Below are positions 51,822-61,262 of a stretch of DNA of 64,000 nt, one piece after another. The notes beneath the pieces are model-generated. The model was not told where the DNA came from. It was given only the letters and a program-made list of their open reading frames with translations, and searched no databases. A program made the translations under genes and the position numbers. The DNA comes from Luteimonas sp. JM171 (GTDB taxonomy: Bacteria > Pseudomonadota > Gammaproteobacteria > Xanthomonadales > Xanthomonadaceae), in the NCBI RefSeq assembly GCF_001717465.1, contig NZ_CP017074.1:2074873-2138872 (forward strand). The letters are read 5' to 3'. Position 1 is the first letter of the stretch, and every line of letters starts with the position of its first letter.

Positions 51822-52622
51822 ATGAAGAACAACACCCTTGCTATCGCATTGGCGTCCCTGCTGGTTGGCGGCGTTGCCGTGGCCGCGTTCCAGAACAACA
51901 CCCGCGACGAAGTGCGTCCGCTTGGCCAGGACGCCGATGTTGCCGCGGATGTCGCGACGGACGCCGATGCGATCCCGGTCCCCGGCCGGGTCGAGTACGC
52001 GGACGTCATCGACGTCCAGGAGATCACCGAGGCCCAGGACTTCTACGCCCAGGTCCTTGGCGTGGAACCGGTGAGCGAGACCACCACCACGTCCACGCCG
52101 CGCCAGGTGTGCGAGGACGTGGCGGTGCAGTACCAGGCGCCGACCCGCGATCCCAACCGCATTGCCGGGACCACCATTGGCGCGGTGGTCGGGGGCGCCC
52201 TGGGCAACCAGATTGGCGGCGGCGATGGCCGCAAGCTGGCGACGGTGGGCGGCGCCGTGGGCGGCGCGTTCGCCGGCCGGGCGATCCAGGGCCGCCAGCA
52301 GGCCAACAACGTGCAGACGGTGATGGAGCGTGAGTGCCGCACCGTGCAGGACACCTCGCAGAGCTCGCGCGTGGTGGCCTACAACGTCACCTACCGCAAT
52401 CCGGATGGCAGCACCGGCACCATGCGTACCGGCAGCGAGCCGGGCGAGCGGATCAAGCTGGGCACCGAGCAGGTGCCGGTGGCCTGGGACGTGTCCTACG
52501 TGTACGAAGGCGACGAGCGCACCGTGCGCATGCAGCAGCAGCCGGGCCAGCGCCTGCCGGTGATCGACGGTCAGGTGGTCGTGCAGACGGCCGCGGTGGA
52601 CGGCGAGGCAGACTTCCAGTAA
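51822..52622 (+). CDS. Glycine-zipper 2TM envelope protein
   Basis: The 266-aa protein has a short hydrophobic signal or anchor (residues 4-22, no lipobox). An Asp/Val-rich segment follows, then the glycine-zipper pair TIGAVVGGALGNQIGGG and GGAVGGAFAGRAI (about 108-148), and a C-terminal beta domain with VAYNVTYRNPDG and two cysteines near 98 and 169. It is related to Rickettsia 17-kDa antigen-like proteins. An AAAGGAG site precedes the ATG. A strong terminator follows. The role in envelope integrity is inferred from the family. Confidence 0.85.
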   Translation: MKNNTLAIALASLLVGGVAVAAFQNNTRDEVRPLGQDADVAADVATDADAIPVPGRVEYADVIDVQEITEAQDFYAQVLGVEPVSETTTTSTPRQVCEDVAVQYQAPTRDPNRIAGTTIGAVVGGALGNQIGGGDGRKLATVGGAVGGAFAGRAIQGRQQANNVQTVMERECRTVQDTSQSSRVVAYNVTYRNPDGSTGTMRTGSEPGERIKLGTEQVPVAWDVSYVYEGDERTVRMQQQPGQRLPVIDGQVVVQTAAVDGEADFQ

Positions 52623-52665
52623 CAGCCGTGCCCCTGCCGACCGGCGGGGCGGTACACCGGGCAGC

Positions 52666-52697
52666 GGGGCCGGAGCGATCCGGCCCCGTTTTCTTTG
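52666..52697 (+). terminator. Intrinsic terminator before gcdH
   Basis: A 10-bp perfect stem (52666-52675 with 52680-52689) with a GCGA loop is followed by TTTTCTTT. Confidence 0.88.
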
Positions 52698-52742
52698 CCC
52701 GGGCCGATACAATGGCCGCTTTCCCTCCAGTACGCGAGCGCC

Positions 52743-53912
52743 ATGGCCCTTGATCCCCTCGACCTCTACGACGTCCGTTCCCTTCTCAGTGATGAAGAGC
52801 GCGCGGTGCAGGACACCGTTGCCCGCTTCACCAATGAAAAGGTGCTGCCGATCATCGGCGAGTGCTTCGACGAGGGCCGCTTCCCGGCCGAGCTGATCCC
52901 CGAGATCGCCGGCCTGGGCCTGCTGGGCGCGACGCTGCCGGCCGAATACGGCGGGTCGGAACTCAACTACGTCAGCTACGGCCTGATCTGCCAGGAGCTC
53001 GAGCGCGGCGATTCCGGCCTGCGCAGCTTCGCCAGCGTGCAGTCCTCGCTGTGCATGTACCCGATCTTCGCCTACGGCACCGAGGAGCAGAAGAAGCGCT
53101 GGCTGCCCGACATGGCCGCCGGCAAGGTCATCGGCTGCTTCGGCCTGACCGAGCCGCACGGCGGCTCCGATCCGGCCAACATGAAGACCCACGCCAGGCG
53201 GGACGGCGACGATTGGGTGATCAACGGCTCCAAGATGTGGATCACCAACGGCAACCTGGCCGACATCGCGATCGTCTGGGCGCAGACCGACGACGGCATC
53301 CAGGGCTTCGTGGTGGAGAAGGACTTCGCCGGCTACAAGGCGCAGGAGGTCAAGCACAAGATGAGCCTGCGCGCGTCGGTCACCAGCGCACTGTTCTTCG
53401 ACAACGTGCGGGTACCCGAGGCCAACCGCCTTCCCAACGTGAAGGGCCTGCGCGGCCCGCTCGGCTGCCTGACCCAGGCCCGCTACGGGATCACCTGGGG
53501 TCCGATCGGCGCGGCGATCGCCTGCCTGGACGAGGCGCTGGAGTACTCGAAGGAACGCATCCTGTTCGGGCGGCCGGTGGCGGCGACCCAGAGCGCGCAG
53601 ATCAAGATGGCCGACTGGGCCCGCCGCATCACCACCGCGCAGCTGCTCAGCCTGCAGCTGGGCCGCCTGCACGACGCGGGGAAGATGCAGCCCACCCAGG
53701 TGAGCGTGGCCAAGTGGAACAACTGCCGCATGGCCATCGACGTGGCCCGCGAGGCCCGCGACCTGCTCGGCGGCGCCGGCATCACCACCGAGCATTCGCC
53801 GATCCGCCACGCGCTGAACCTGGAGTCGGTGATCACCTATGAAGGCACCGAAACCGTGCACCAGCTGGTGGTCGGGCGCGAGCTGACCGGCATCAACGCG
53901 TTCGCAGGCTGA
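52743..53912 (+). CDS. gcdH: Glutaryl-CoA dehydrogenase
   Basis: The 389-aa FAD enzyme oxidises and decarboxylates glutaryl-CoA to crotonyl-CoA in lysine and tryptophan breakdown. GCDH-specific strings are FGLTEPHGGSDP, the YGITWGPIGAA segment and the catalytic Glu370 in YEGTETVHQLVVG. The ATG at 52743 is preferred over an upstream in-frame ATG that lies outside the conserved N-terminus. A TACAAT box lies at 52709-52714. The next gene is an unrelated GNAT. Confidence 0.93.
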   Translation: MALDPLDLYDVRSLLSDEERAVQDTVARFTNEKVLPIIGECFDEGRFPAELIPEIAGLGLLGATLPAEYGGSELNYVSYGLICQELERGDSGLRSFASVQSSLCMYPIFAYGTEEQKKRWLPDMAAGKVIGCFGLTEPHGGSDPANMKTHARRDGDDWVINGSKMWITNGNLADIAIVWAQTDDGIQGFVVEKDFAGYKAQEVKHKMSLRASVTSALFFDNVRVPEANRLPNVKGLRGPLGCLTQARYGITWGPIGAAIACLDEALEYSKERILFGRPVAATQSAQIKMADWARRITTAQLLSLQLGRLHDAGKMQPTQVSVAKWNNCRMAIDVAREARDLLGGAGITTEHSPIRHALNLESVITYEGTETVHQLVVGRELTGINAFAG

Positions 53913-53960
53913 TCAAGGGCCGCCCGCGGCGTCGTGCCGCGGGCATCCGGGGGAGGGCAG

Positions 53961-54524
53961 ATGTCCCGCGACGGGATCCGCATAGAAACCGAGCGCCTGG
54001 TGCTGCGTGTGCCGCAGCTGGGCGACTTCGACCGTTTCGCGGAACTGCATGCCCACGAAGAGGCCGCGCGCCACATCGGCGGGCCGGTCCCGCGCGAGGC
54101 CGCATGGCGCCGCTTCCTGTGGCAACCCGGAGCCTGGGCGGTGCAGGGTTTTGGCATGTTCGCGGTCACCGATCGCAACACCGGCCTGTGGCTCGGGCAG
54201 CTCGGGCCGTGGAAGCCCGAGGGCTGGCCGGGCAACGAGATCGGATATTCCCTGCATCCGGACGCCTGGGGACGCGGCTATGCCATCGAGGCCGGCATCG
54301 CCGCCATCGACTGGGCGTTCGAGCGCCTTGGCTGGGAGGAGATCATCCACTGCATCGCCCCGGCCAACCTGGCCTCGCAGAAGGTGGCGACGCGGCTGGG
54401 TTCCACGCTGCGCGGCCCTGGCCGGATGCCTCCGCCCCACGCGGCGCATGCGGTGGAGATCTGGGGCCAGACGCGCGCCCAATGGGACGGAAACCGCAAG
54501 CGCCTCATCCGCGGCGGGCACTGA
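53961..54524 (+). CDS. GNAT-family N-acetyltransferase
   Basis: The 187-aa protein is of the RimJ/RimL-like acetyltransferase type. IETERLVLRVP opens the fold; the acetyl-CoA loop is in SLHPDAWGRGYAIEA (about 99-113), and ANLASQKVATRLG is the usual beta-bulge helix region. The substrate is unknown; ribosomal protein or small-molecule acetylation are options. GGGGGAGGG precedes the ATG. It lies between gcdH and the E1 gene with short gaps, perhaps in one transcript. Confidence 0.85.
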   Translation: MSRDGIRIETERLVLRVPQLGDFDRFAELHAHEEAARHIGGPVPREAAWRRFLWQPGAWAVQGFGMFAVTDRNTGLWLGQLGPWKPEGWPGNEIGYSLHPDAWGRGYAIEAGIAAIDWAFERLGWEEIIHCIAPANLASQKVATRLGSTLRGPGRMPPPHAAHAVEIWGQTRAQWDGNRKRLIRGGH

Positions 54525-54581
54525 CCCGCCATCGATCCACATCCATCGGCTGGCCGCTGGCCGGCCGCAGAAGAGAGCACC

Positions 54582-56849
54582 ATGTTCGCAAAGGTTCCCA
54601 ATCCCATTCCCGCCCGCATGAAGGGCCTCAACCGCGCCGAGATCTGCGACGTCAATTTCCAGGAGTTCGTGCGTGACTGGGACGGCCGCGCCGGCCGCGC
54701 GCCCGGGCCGGATGAGCCGGTGCTGGAGGGCAGCGCGCTGGACGCGCGGGGATTCCGCGAGCTGTTCGAATCGCAGCTCATCAGCCGCCACCTGGACCTG
54801 ATGGCGCGGGTGCTGCGGGTGCAGAACAAGGTCTTCTACACCATCGGCTCCAGCGGCCACGAGGGCAATGCGATGGTGGCGCGGGCCACCCGCCACACCG
54901 ACCCCGCGTTCCTGCATTACCGCTCCGGCGGCTTCATGGCCGAGCGTTTCCGCAAGCTGCCGGGGATGGACCCGGTGATGGATTCGGCGCTGTCGTTCGC
55001 GGCGTCAAAGGAAGACCCGGCCAGCGGCGGGCGCCACAAGGTATGGGGCAGCAAGCCGCTGTGGGTGCTGCCGCAGACCTCCACCATCGCCTCGCACCTG
55101 CCCAAGGCTTTTGGCACCGCGGTGGCGATCGAGCAGGGCCGGCGCATCGGCCACCAGCTGCCGGTGCCGGACGACAGCATCGTGGTCTGCTCCTTCGGCG
55201 ATGCCTCGAGCAACCACGCCACTGCCCAGACGGCCTTCAACGCCGCCGCCTGGACCGCCTACCAGAAGCTGCCGGCGCCGGTGCTGTTCGTGTGCGAGGA
55301 CAACGGCATCGGCATCTCGGTGAAGACGCCCGACGGCTGGGTGGCGCGCAACTTCGCCAACCGGCCGGACCTGGACTATTTCTACGCCGACGGCCTGGAC
55401 CTCGCCGGGGGCTGGGGCGACGTGCAGCGCGCGGTGGAGCACTGCCGGCGCACGCGCCGCCCGACCTTCCTGCACCTGCGCACCGCCCGCATCATGGGCC
55501 ACGCCGGCACCGACTTCGAGATCGAGTGGCGCTCGATCGAGGAGCTGTGCAAGGTCGAGGCCACGGACCCGCTGCTGCGCTCGGCGGTGATCGCGCTCGA
55601 GTCCGGGCTGATGACGAAGGAGGAGATCCTCGAAGCCTACGAAGCCACCCGCGCGAAATGTTTCGAGGCGGCCGAGGAGGCCGACCGCCGCCCGCGCCTG
55701 GAAACGCTGGAAGAAGTGATGGCGCCGCTGGCGCCGTACACGCCGGATGAGGTCAAGGCCGAAGCCGAGCGCGCCGACTACGCGGGCCGCCGCAGCGAGG
55801 TGTTCGGTGACGAGTCGAAGCTGCCGGAGAACCAGCCGCCCCGGCACCTGGCCATCCTGATCAACCAGGCCCTGCACGACCTGTTCGCCAAGTATCCCGA
55901 GGCGCTGCTGTTCGGGGAGGATGTGGCGCAGAAGGGCGGGGTGTACACCGTCACCAAGGGCCTGCAGAAGGCGTTTGGCCCGCGCCGCGTGTTCAACACC
56001 CTGCTGGATGAAACCGTGATCCTCGGCCTGGCCCAGGGCTACGCCAACATGGGCATGCTGCCGCTGCCCGAGATCCAGTACCTGGCGTACTTCCACAACG
56101 CCGGCGACCAGATCCGCGGTGAGGCGTCGAGCCTGCAGTTCTTCTCCAACGGCCAGTACCGCAACCCGATGGTGATGCGGATCGCCTCGCTGGGCTACCA
56201 GCGCGGCTTTGGCGGCCACTTCCACAATGACAACTCGATCACCGCGCTGCGCGACATCCCTGGTCTGGTGATCGGCTGCCCCAGCCGCGGCGATGACGCG
56301 GTGACCATGCTGCGCACGCTGATGGCGCTGGCCAAGGTGGACGGGCGCGTGTGCGCGTTCCTGGAGCCGATCGCGCTGTACATGACCAAGGACCTGCATG
56401 AGGCGGGCGACGGCGGCTGGCTGACCTCGTTCCCGGCGCCCGGCGAAGCGATGGAAGTCGGCGCCGAGCGCGTCTACAACCCGGAGGCGACGGACTGCGT
56501 GATCCTCACCTTCGGCAACGGCGTGCCGATGAGCCTGCGCGCTGCGCGCAGGATCGAGGCCGGGCACGGCTGGAAGGTGCGTGTGGTGGACCTGCGCTGG
56601 CTGCTGCCGCTCAACGAGGAGGCCATCGTGCGCCACGTGGGCGAGTGCGCGCGCACGATCGTGGTCGACGAGGGCCGGCGCAGTGCCGGGGTGGGCGAGG
56701 GCATCATCACCGCCATCACCGAGGCGGGGCTCGGCGACCGGCCGCTCAGGCGCGTGGTCGGCGCGGACACGTTCACCCCGCTCGCCGGTGCCGCGTTCCT
56801 GGTGATCCCTTCCGAGGAAGACATCATCGCCGCCGCGTCCGGGCTGTAG
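54582..56849 (+). CDS. Fused 2-oxoacid dehydrogenase E1 (alpha-beta), branched-chain type
   Basis: The 755-aa thiamin-diphosphate enzyme has an alpha-like domain at 55-395 and a beta-like domain at about 420-755. The ThDP site starts at GDAS (206-209), with CEDN at 238-241. Beta-domain signatures are LLFGEDVAQKGGVY and GGHFHND. It decarboxylates branched 2-oxoacids or a related substrate for transfer to a lipoylated E2. No E2 or E3 gene is adjacent, so the partners must be elsewhere. The branched acyl-CoAs could feed FabH or catabolism. Confidence 0.86.
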   Translation: MFAKVPNPIPARMKGLNRAEICDVNFQEFVRDWDGRAGRAPGPDEPVLEGSALDARGFRELFESQLISRHLDLMARVLRVQNKVFYTIGSSGHEGNAMVARATRHTDPAFLHYRSGGFMAERFRKLPGMDPVMDSALSFAASKEDPASGGRHKVWGSKPLWVLPQTSTIASHLPKAFGTAVAIEQGRRIGHQLPVPDDSIVVCSFGDASSNHATAQTAFNAAAWTAYQKLPAPVLFVCEDNGIGISVKTPDGWVARNFANRPDLDYFYADGLDLAGGWGDVQRAVEHCRRTRRPTFLHLRTARIMGHAGTDFEIEWRSIEELCKVEATDPLLRSAVIALESGLMTKEEILEAYEATRAKCFEAAEEADRRPRLETLEEVMAPLAPYTPDEVKAEAERADYAGRRSEVFGDESKLPENQPPRHLAILINQALHDLFAKYPEALLFGEDVAQKGGVYTVTKGLQKAFGPRRVFNTLLDETVILGLAQGYANMGMLPLPEIQYLAYFHNAGDQIRGEASSLQFFSNGQYRNPMVMRIASLGYQRGFGGHFHNDNSITALRDIPGLVIGCPSRGDDAVTMLRTLMALAKVDGRVCAFLEPIALYMTKDLHEAGDGGWLTSFPAPGEAMEVGAERVYNPEATDCVILTFGNGVPMSLRAARRIEAGHGWKVRVVDLRWLLPLNEEAIVRHVGECARTIVVDEGRRSAGVGEGIITAITEAGLGDRPLRRVVGADTFTPLAGAAFLVIPSEEDIIAAASGL

Positions 56850-56873
56850 CCACGCGAACGGTCGCGCGGATCC

Positions 56874-56902
56874 GGAGGCCGGTCGCTTGCCGACCGGCCT
56901 CC
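56874..56902. terminator. Bidirectional hairpin between E1 and OmpA-like genes
   Basis: A perfect 12-bp stem (56874-56885 with 56891-56902) with a 5-base loop lies between two convergent genes. T-runs are absent on both sides. Confidence 0.65.
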
Positions 56903-56912
56903 CGTCGCCGGG

Positions 56913-57410
56913 TCAGTCCGCGAACTTGACCCGCACTTCCACCCGGCGGTTGGGTGCCAAGCAATCGATGGTTTCCTGGCTGGCGCGGCCCTCGCATTCC
57001 ACCACCGGTTCCACGGCGCCGCGGCCGACCGCGGTGATGCGCTCTTCCGGCACCCCGCGTTCGATCAGGTAGTCACGCACGGCATTGGCGCGTTCGCTGG
57101 ACACGCGGTGGATCGCGGTGGGGCTGCCGAGGCGGTCGCTGTGGCCGATCACGTGGACGATCTCCACGGGGCGTTCGGCCAGGCGGGCCGCCAGTTCGTC
57201 CAGCGCCATGCGCCCTTCGTCGCTGAGATCGTCGATCCCGGATTTCCCGAACGCGAACAGGCCGTCGGCGGACAGGCGTTCGAGGAACGTCGACGGCAAC
57301 GGCGTCACGTCTTCGGCCGGCGGCGGCTCGGGTTCGGGCGTGGTGGCACAGGCCGACAGCATGGCGACGCACGCCGCGATCGCGGCGGACAGCATGAGCT
57401 TCGAGTTCAT
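56913..57410 (-). CDS. OmpA/Pal-like lipoprotein
   Basis: The 165-aa lipoprotein has lipobox LSAC (Cys21), a Pro/Glu linker and an OmpA C-terminal peptidoglycan-binding domain (about 50-165). The binding motif is in VHVIGHSDRLGSPTAIHRVSSERA, with the late PNRRVEVRV. It anchors the outer membrane to the wall. AAGGAAAGGGG precedes the ATG. An AATATA (TATATT on the minus strand) at 57447-57452 is a plausible -10. It is not in a tol-pal context. Confidence 0.92.
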   Translation of the reverse strand: MNSKLMLSAAIAACVAMLSACATTPEPEPPPAEDVTPLPSTFLERLSADGLFAFGKSGIDDLSDEGRMALDELAARLAERPVEIVHVIGHSDRLGSPTAIHRVSSERANAVRDYLIERGVPEERITAVGRGAVEPVVECEGRASQETIDCLAPNRRVEVRVKFAD

Positions 57411-57505
57411 TCCCCTTTCCTTGTGTGTTCCCCCATGTCCCGGCCGAATATAGCAGCGGGAATCGGGAGCGGTGTGCACGTCCTGTGACAGCTGTGAAAC
57501 CCGTC

Positions 57506-58363
57506 TCACCGCGCCAGGCCGCCCTCCAGCGGCGCCGGCTTGGCGGTGGCACCCGACACCTCCAGCGGGTCCGCGGGCAGGTCCAGCGGGAGCACCGCGA
57601 GGGCCTCCGGGCCGGCAGCGCACACCACGCGTCCCACCTCGCTTCCCGCCTGGGACACCCCGGCGCCGGCTTCCACCGGTCCTGACACCTGCAGGCGCAC
57701 CAGCCCGCGCTTGGCCTTGCCCAGGAAATGCGTGCGGGCCACGATTTCCTGGCCGGGATAGCAGCCCTTCTTGACGCTGTAGCCGCGCAGGCGCTCCAGC
57801 GAAAGCTGCTGCGGCGTCCACTGTTCAACCTGGCCCGGGTCCAGCCGCGGCAATCCGTGGGCGAGGTCGAACGCCTTCCAGCGCGCGGCGCTTTCCGGGT
57901 CTTCCGGGGCGGGGTCCGGGGAAAGGCGCAGCGTCCGCTGGCCGCCGTCACCGCCCAGGTCCAGTTCCAGCCCTTCCCCGGGCCCGCCGGCGATCACCGG
58001 GCCCGAAGCCGCCGATGGAGCGGCGAACGCCCCGGCGGCATGCATGCCTTCCAGCGGCTGCAGCTTCACCTTGGAGCGGAACACGAACCGCTGCAGCTGC
58101 CCGGCGACATCCTGCGGGTCGGCGTCGGGCAGCACCAGCCAAAGCAGTTCCGGCCCCAGCCGCACCAGCGCGAACAGCGCGATGATCCGGCCCTTGGGCG
58201 TGAGCCATCCGCTCCAGTGCCAGTGGCCGTCGGCCAGGGCCTCGACGTCGGTGGTGAACTGGGCCTGCGCGAACTTCAGCGCGTCGCGCCCTTCCATGGC
58301 CAGCACGCGGTGGCCGGGGATGGCGAAAAACGCGTCAGGCGCGGGGGTCGACTTGTCGGACAT
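57506..58363 (-). CDS. ygfZ: Folate-dependent Fe-S cluster protein YgfZ
   Basis: The 285-aa protein of the GcvT/YgfZ family helps maintain or repair some iron-sulfur enzymes with tetrahydrofolate. The KGCYPGQE signature places Cys201. The N-terminal folate-binding part covers about 1-180 (FTTDVEAL; LTPKGRII). It is divergent from a short SDH-assembly gene, and the sdh Fe-S complex lies immediately beyond, a suggestive location. Confidence 0.93.
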   Translation of the reverse strand: MSDKSTPAPDAFFAIPGHRVLAMEGRDALKFAQAQFTTDVEALADGHWHWSGWLTPKGRIIALFALVRLGPELLWLVLPDADPQDVAGQLQRFVFRSKVKLQPLEGMHAAGAFAAPSAASGPVIAGGPGEGLELDLGGDGGQRTLRLSPDPAPEDPESAARWKAFDLAHGLPRLDPGQVEQWTPQQLSLERLRGYSVKKGCYPGQEIVARTHFLGKAKRGLVRLQVSGPVEAGAGVSQAGSEVGRVVCAAGPEALAVLPLDLPADPLEVSGATAKPAPLEGGLAR

Positions 58364-58381
58364 GGGGGCTGGACTTAAACT
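58353..58381 (+). promoter_or_regulatory. Promoter of the sdhAF4-like gene and sdh operon
   Basis: TTGTCG and TAAACT are separated by exactly 17 bases. The -10 ends seven bases before the GTG at 58389, so the transcript would be nearly leaderless. The -35 lies within the start of ygfZ. Confidence 0.5.
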
Positions 58382-58388
58382 TAACGGC

Positions 58389-58556
58389 GTGAAAGACACG
58401 GCCATCATAGGCGATACCGCCCCAGCTCCCGAACCCGCCGGACCCGCAAAACCCGAGCAGGATCCTCCCCGCCCGAAGGAAATCGGAGGCCGGGGCGGCC
58501 CCGATCCCACGCGCTACGGGGATTGGGAAAAGAACGGCCGCTGCATCGATTTCTGA
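58389..58556 (+). CDS. SdhAF4-like protein (DUF1674)
   Basis: The 55-aa protein has a disordered acidic/Pro start and the conserved C-terminal motif GGRGGPDPTRYGDWEKNGRCIDF-type block (residues 33-55), shared with mitochondrial SDH assembly factor 4. SdhAF4 binds flavinylated SdhA and promotes its joining with SdhB. It lies 69 bases upstream of sdhC in the same direction. GTG at 58389 is the chosen start; an in-frame ATG at 58362 overlaps the ygfZ start and is less likely. Confidence 0.8.
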   Translation: MKDTAIIGDTAPAPEPAGPAKPEQDPPRPKEIGGRGGPDPTRYGDWEKNGRCIDF

Positions 58557-58625
58557 GGCGGTGCTGTCTGCCGCCACCAGCCACGCGGTCCCGGCAGGGG
58601 CCGCCCAGCGAGGACCTGTCCTGCG

Positions 58626-59021
58626 ATGAGTCACCCCCAACGTCCACTGTCCCCCTTCATGCTGGGGCAGATCTACCGTCTCCAGCTCACCTCGGTGATG
58701 TCGCTCCTGCACCGCATCAGCGGCGTCGTGCTGGTGGTTGGCGCACTCGGCCTGGCCTGGTGGCTGATGGCCGTCGCCCAGGGCGGCGAAGCCTACGCCC
58801 GCGCCGCGGAGTGCCTGGCCTCCCCGCTGGGGATGATCGCGCTGTTCGGCTTCTCGCTGGCGCTGGTCTACCACCTGCTCAACGGCATCCGCCACCTGAT
58901 GTGGGACATGGGCCACGGCATGACGATTCCCGAGGTCTACCGCTCCGGCTACGTGGTGGCCGGGCTCACGGTGCTGCTGACGGCGGCAATCTGGTTCTTC
59001 GCAATGCGGGGTGGGGCATGA
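58626..59021 (+). CDS. sdhC: Succinate dehydrogenase cytochrome b556 subunit
   Basis: The 131-aa membrane anchor has three spans. Ser26 and Arg30 (SLLHRISG) line the quinone site, and His83 in YHLLNGIRH is the haem ligand. It is the first structural gene of sdhCDAB; its stop overlaps sdhD (ATGA). It carries electrons from the Fe-S subunit to ubiquinone in the inner membrane. Confidence 0.95.
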   Translation: MSHPQRPLSPFMLGQIYRLQLTSVMSLLHRISGVVLVVGALGLAWWLMAVAQGGEAYARAAECLASPLGMIALFGFSLALVYHLLNGIRHLMWDMGHGMTIPEVYRSGYVVAGLTVLLTAAIWFFAMRGGA

Positions 59022-59434
59022 ACACGCGCCGTGTAGGCAAATCCGAGGGGCCGGTGGAATTCCGCACCCCGCTCAAGAAGGCCCGCAACCTGGGGGCCGC
59101 CAAGTCCGGCACCAGCCATTTCTGGTGGCAGCGGGCGACCGCCGTGCTGCTGGTGCCGCTGGTTGCATGGTTCGTCGGCACCCTGGTGTCGCTGGTCGGC
59201 GCCGACCTGGCCACCGTCCAGGAAACCATCGCCCGGCCGTGGAACGCGATCCTGTTCGCCGCCTTCATCATCGCCACCTTCTGGCACGCGAAGATGGGCC
59301 TGCAGGTGGTGGTGGAGGATTACATCCACACCGGCTGGCTCCACCTGCTGCTGCAGCTGGTGGTGATCTTCGTCTGCGCGCTCGCCGCGCTCGCCTCGCT
59401 GTACGCCATCGCGCGCATCGCGCTGCTGGCCTGA
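59018..59434 (+). CDS. sdhD: Succinate dehydrogenase membrane anchor subunit
   Basis: The 138-aa second anchor has three spans at about 42-62, 75-95 and 108-135. H90 in FWHAKMGLQ and the DY pair in EDYIHT correspond to haem- and quinone-site residues. A basic, soluble N-terminal 30 residues precede the first span. The ATG overlaps the end of sdhC; sdhA follows 19 bases later. Confidence 0.93.
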   Translation: MNTRRVGKSEGPVEFRTPLKKARNLGAAKSGTSHFWWQRATAVLLVPLVAWFVGTLVSLVGADLATVQETIARPWNAILFAAFIIATFWHAKMGLQVVVEDYIHTGWLHLLLQLVVIFVCALAALASLYAIARIALLA

Positions 59435-59453
59435 GCCCTGACAAAGAGCCGCA

Positions 59454-61244
59454 ATGACTACTGCATATCCGATTACCGAACACCAGTACGACATGATCGT
59501 CGTCGGCGCCGGCGGCGCCGGCCTTCGCGCCACCTTCGGGCTGGCGCACAAGGGCCTGAAGACGGCCTGCCTGAGCAAGGTGTTCCCGACCCGTTCGCAC
59601 ACCGTGGCCGCGCAGGGCGGGATCTCCGCCGCGCTGGGCAACATGGGCGAGGACGACTGGCGCTTCCACTTCTACGACACCATCAAGGGCTCGGACTGGC
59701 TGGGCGACCAGGACGCCATCCAGTACATGTGCCGCGAGGCCATCCCGGCCATCATCGAGCTTGAGCACCAGGGCGTGCCGTTCTCGCGCACCGAGGACGG
59801 CAAGATCTACCAGCGCCCGTTCGGCGGCATGACCACCCATTACGGCAAGGGCACCGCCCAGCGCACCTGCGCGGCGGCCGACCGTACCGGCCATGCGATC
59901 CTGCATACCCTCTACCAGCAGTCGCTGGCGCACGACGCCGAGTTCTTCGTCGAATACTTCGCGCTCGACCTGATCATGGACGAGGAGGGCGCCTGCCGCG
60001 GCGTGCTGGCCCTGGACATGTCCACCGGCACGCTGCACCTGTTTCGCGCCCACGGCGTGGTGCTGGCCACCGGCGGCTACGGCCGCGCCTACTTCTCGGC
60101 CACCTCGGCCCATACCTGCACCGGCGACGGCGGCGGCATGGCGCTGCGCGCGGGGCTGGGCCTGCAGGACATGGAGTTCGTGCAGTTCCATCCCACCGGC
60201 ATCTACGGTGCCGGCTGCCTGATCACCGAGGGCGTGCGCGGCGAAGGCGGCATCCTGCGCAACGCCAGCGGCGAGCGCTTCATGGAGCGCTACGCGCCCA
60301 ATGCCAAGGACCTGGCCAGCCGTGACGTGGTCAGCCGCTCGATGACCATCGAGATCCGCGAGGGCCGCGGCGTGGGCGAGCACAAGGACCACATCCACCT
60401 GGACCTGACCCACCTGGATCCCGCCGACATCCACAAGAAGCTGCCGGGCATCGCCGAAAGCGCACGCATCTTCGCCGGCGTGGACGTGGAGAAGGAGCCG
60501 ATCCCGGTCATCCCGACCGTGCACTACAACATGGGCGGCGTGCCCACCAACTACCACGGCGAGGTGGTGCAGCTGAAGGACGGTGATCCGGATGCCGTGG
60601 TGCCGGGCCTGTACGCGATCGGCGAGGCCGGCTGCGTGTCGGTGCACGGCGCCAACCGCCTGGGCTCCAACTCGCTGCTGGACCTGGTGGTGTTCGGCCG
60701 CGCGGTGGCCAATCGCTGCGCCGAGACCATCCGGCCGGGCCAGCCGCACAAGAAGCTGGCCGGCGACGCCTGCGACCGCGCCCTGGCCAACTTCGACCGC
60801 GTGCGCAACGCCAATGGGAGCCTGCCGACCGCGGTCATCCGCGACCGGCTGCAGCGCACCATGCAGGAGCACGCGGCGGTGTTCCGCACCCAGGAGACGC
60901 TGGCCGAGGGCGTGGAGAAGGTGCGCGAGATCCGCGAGTCCTTCGCCGACGTCAAGGTGTCGGACCGTTCGCTGGTGTGGAACTCGGACCTCATCGAAAC
61001 GCTCGAGCTGCAGAACCTGCTCGGCCAGTCGCTGGTGACGATCACCTCGGCGGAGAACCGCAAGGAGTCGCGCGGCGCCCACGCCCGCGAGGATTACCCC
61101 GACCGCGACGACGAGAACTGGCAGAAGCACACCCTGTGCTGGCTGGAAGAAGACGGCAGCACCCGCATCGACTTCCGCCCGGTGCACATGTACACCCTCG
61201 ACGACGAGGTCGAGGTGGTCCCGCCCGTGGCACGCGTCTACTGA
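59454..61244 (+). CDS. sdhA: Succinate dehydrogenase flavoprotein subunit
   Basis: The 596-aa catalytic subunit oxidises succinate to fumarate. The dinucleotide fold is [11 protein letters not shown] (17-27), and covalent FAD attaches to His49 in [25 protein letters not shown] and the [11 protein letters not shown] region form the dicarboxylate site. Flavinylation is aided by SdhE, encoded in the same operon. 18 bases separate it from sdhB. Confidence 0.97.
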   Translation: MTTAYPITEHQYDMIVVGAGGAGLRATFGLAHKGLKTACLSKVFPTRSHTVAAQGGISAALGNMGEDDWRFHFYDTIKGSDWLGDQDAIQYMCREAIPAIIELEHQGVPFSRTEDGKIYQRPFGGMTTHYGKGTAQRTCAAADRTGHAILHTLYQQSLAHDAEFFVEYFALDLIMDEEGACRGVLALDMSTGTLHLFRAHGVVLATGGYGRAYFSATSAHTCTGDGGGMALRAGLGLQDMEFVQFHPTGIYGAGCLITEGVRGEGGILRNASGERFMERYAPNAKDLASRDVVSRSMTIEIREGRGVGEHKDHIHLDLTHLDPADIHKKLPGIAESARIFAGVDVEKEPIPVIPTVHYNMGGVPTNYHGEVVQLKDGDPDAVVPGLYAIGEAGCVSVHGANRLGSNSLLDLVVFGRAVANRCAETIRPGQPHKKLAGDACDRALANFDRVRNANGSLPTAVIRDRLQRTMQEHAAVFRTQETLAEGVEKVREIRESFADVKVSDRSLVWNSDLIETLELQNLLGQSLVTITSAENRKESRGAHAREDYPDRDDENWQKHTLCWLEEDGSTRIDFRPVHMYTLDDEVEVVPPVARVY

Positions 61245-61262
61245 CCGGGAGAATCGAAAGAA

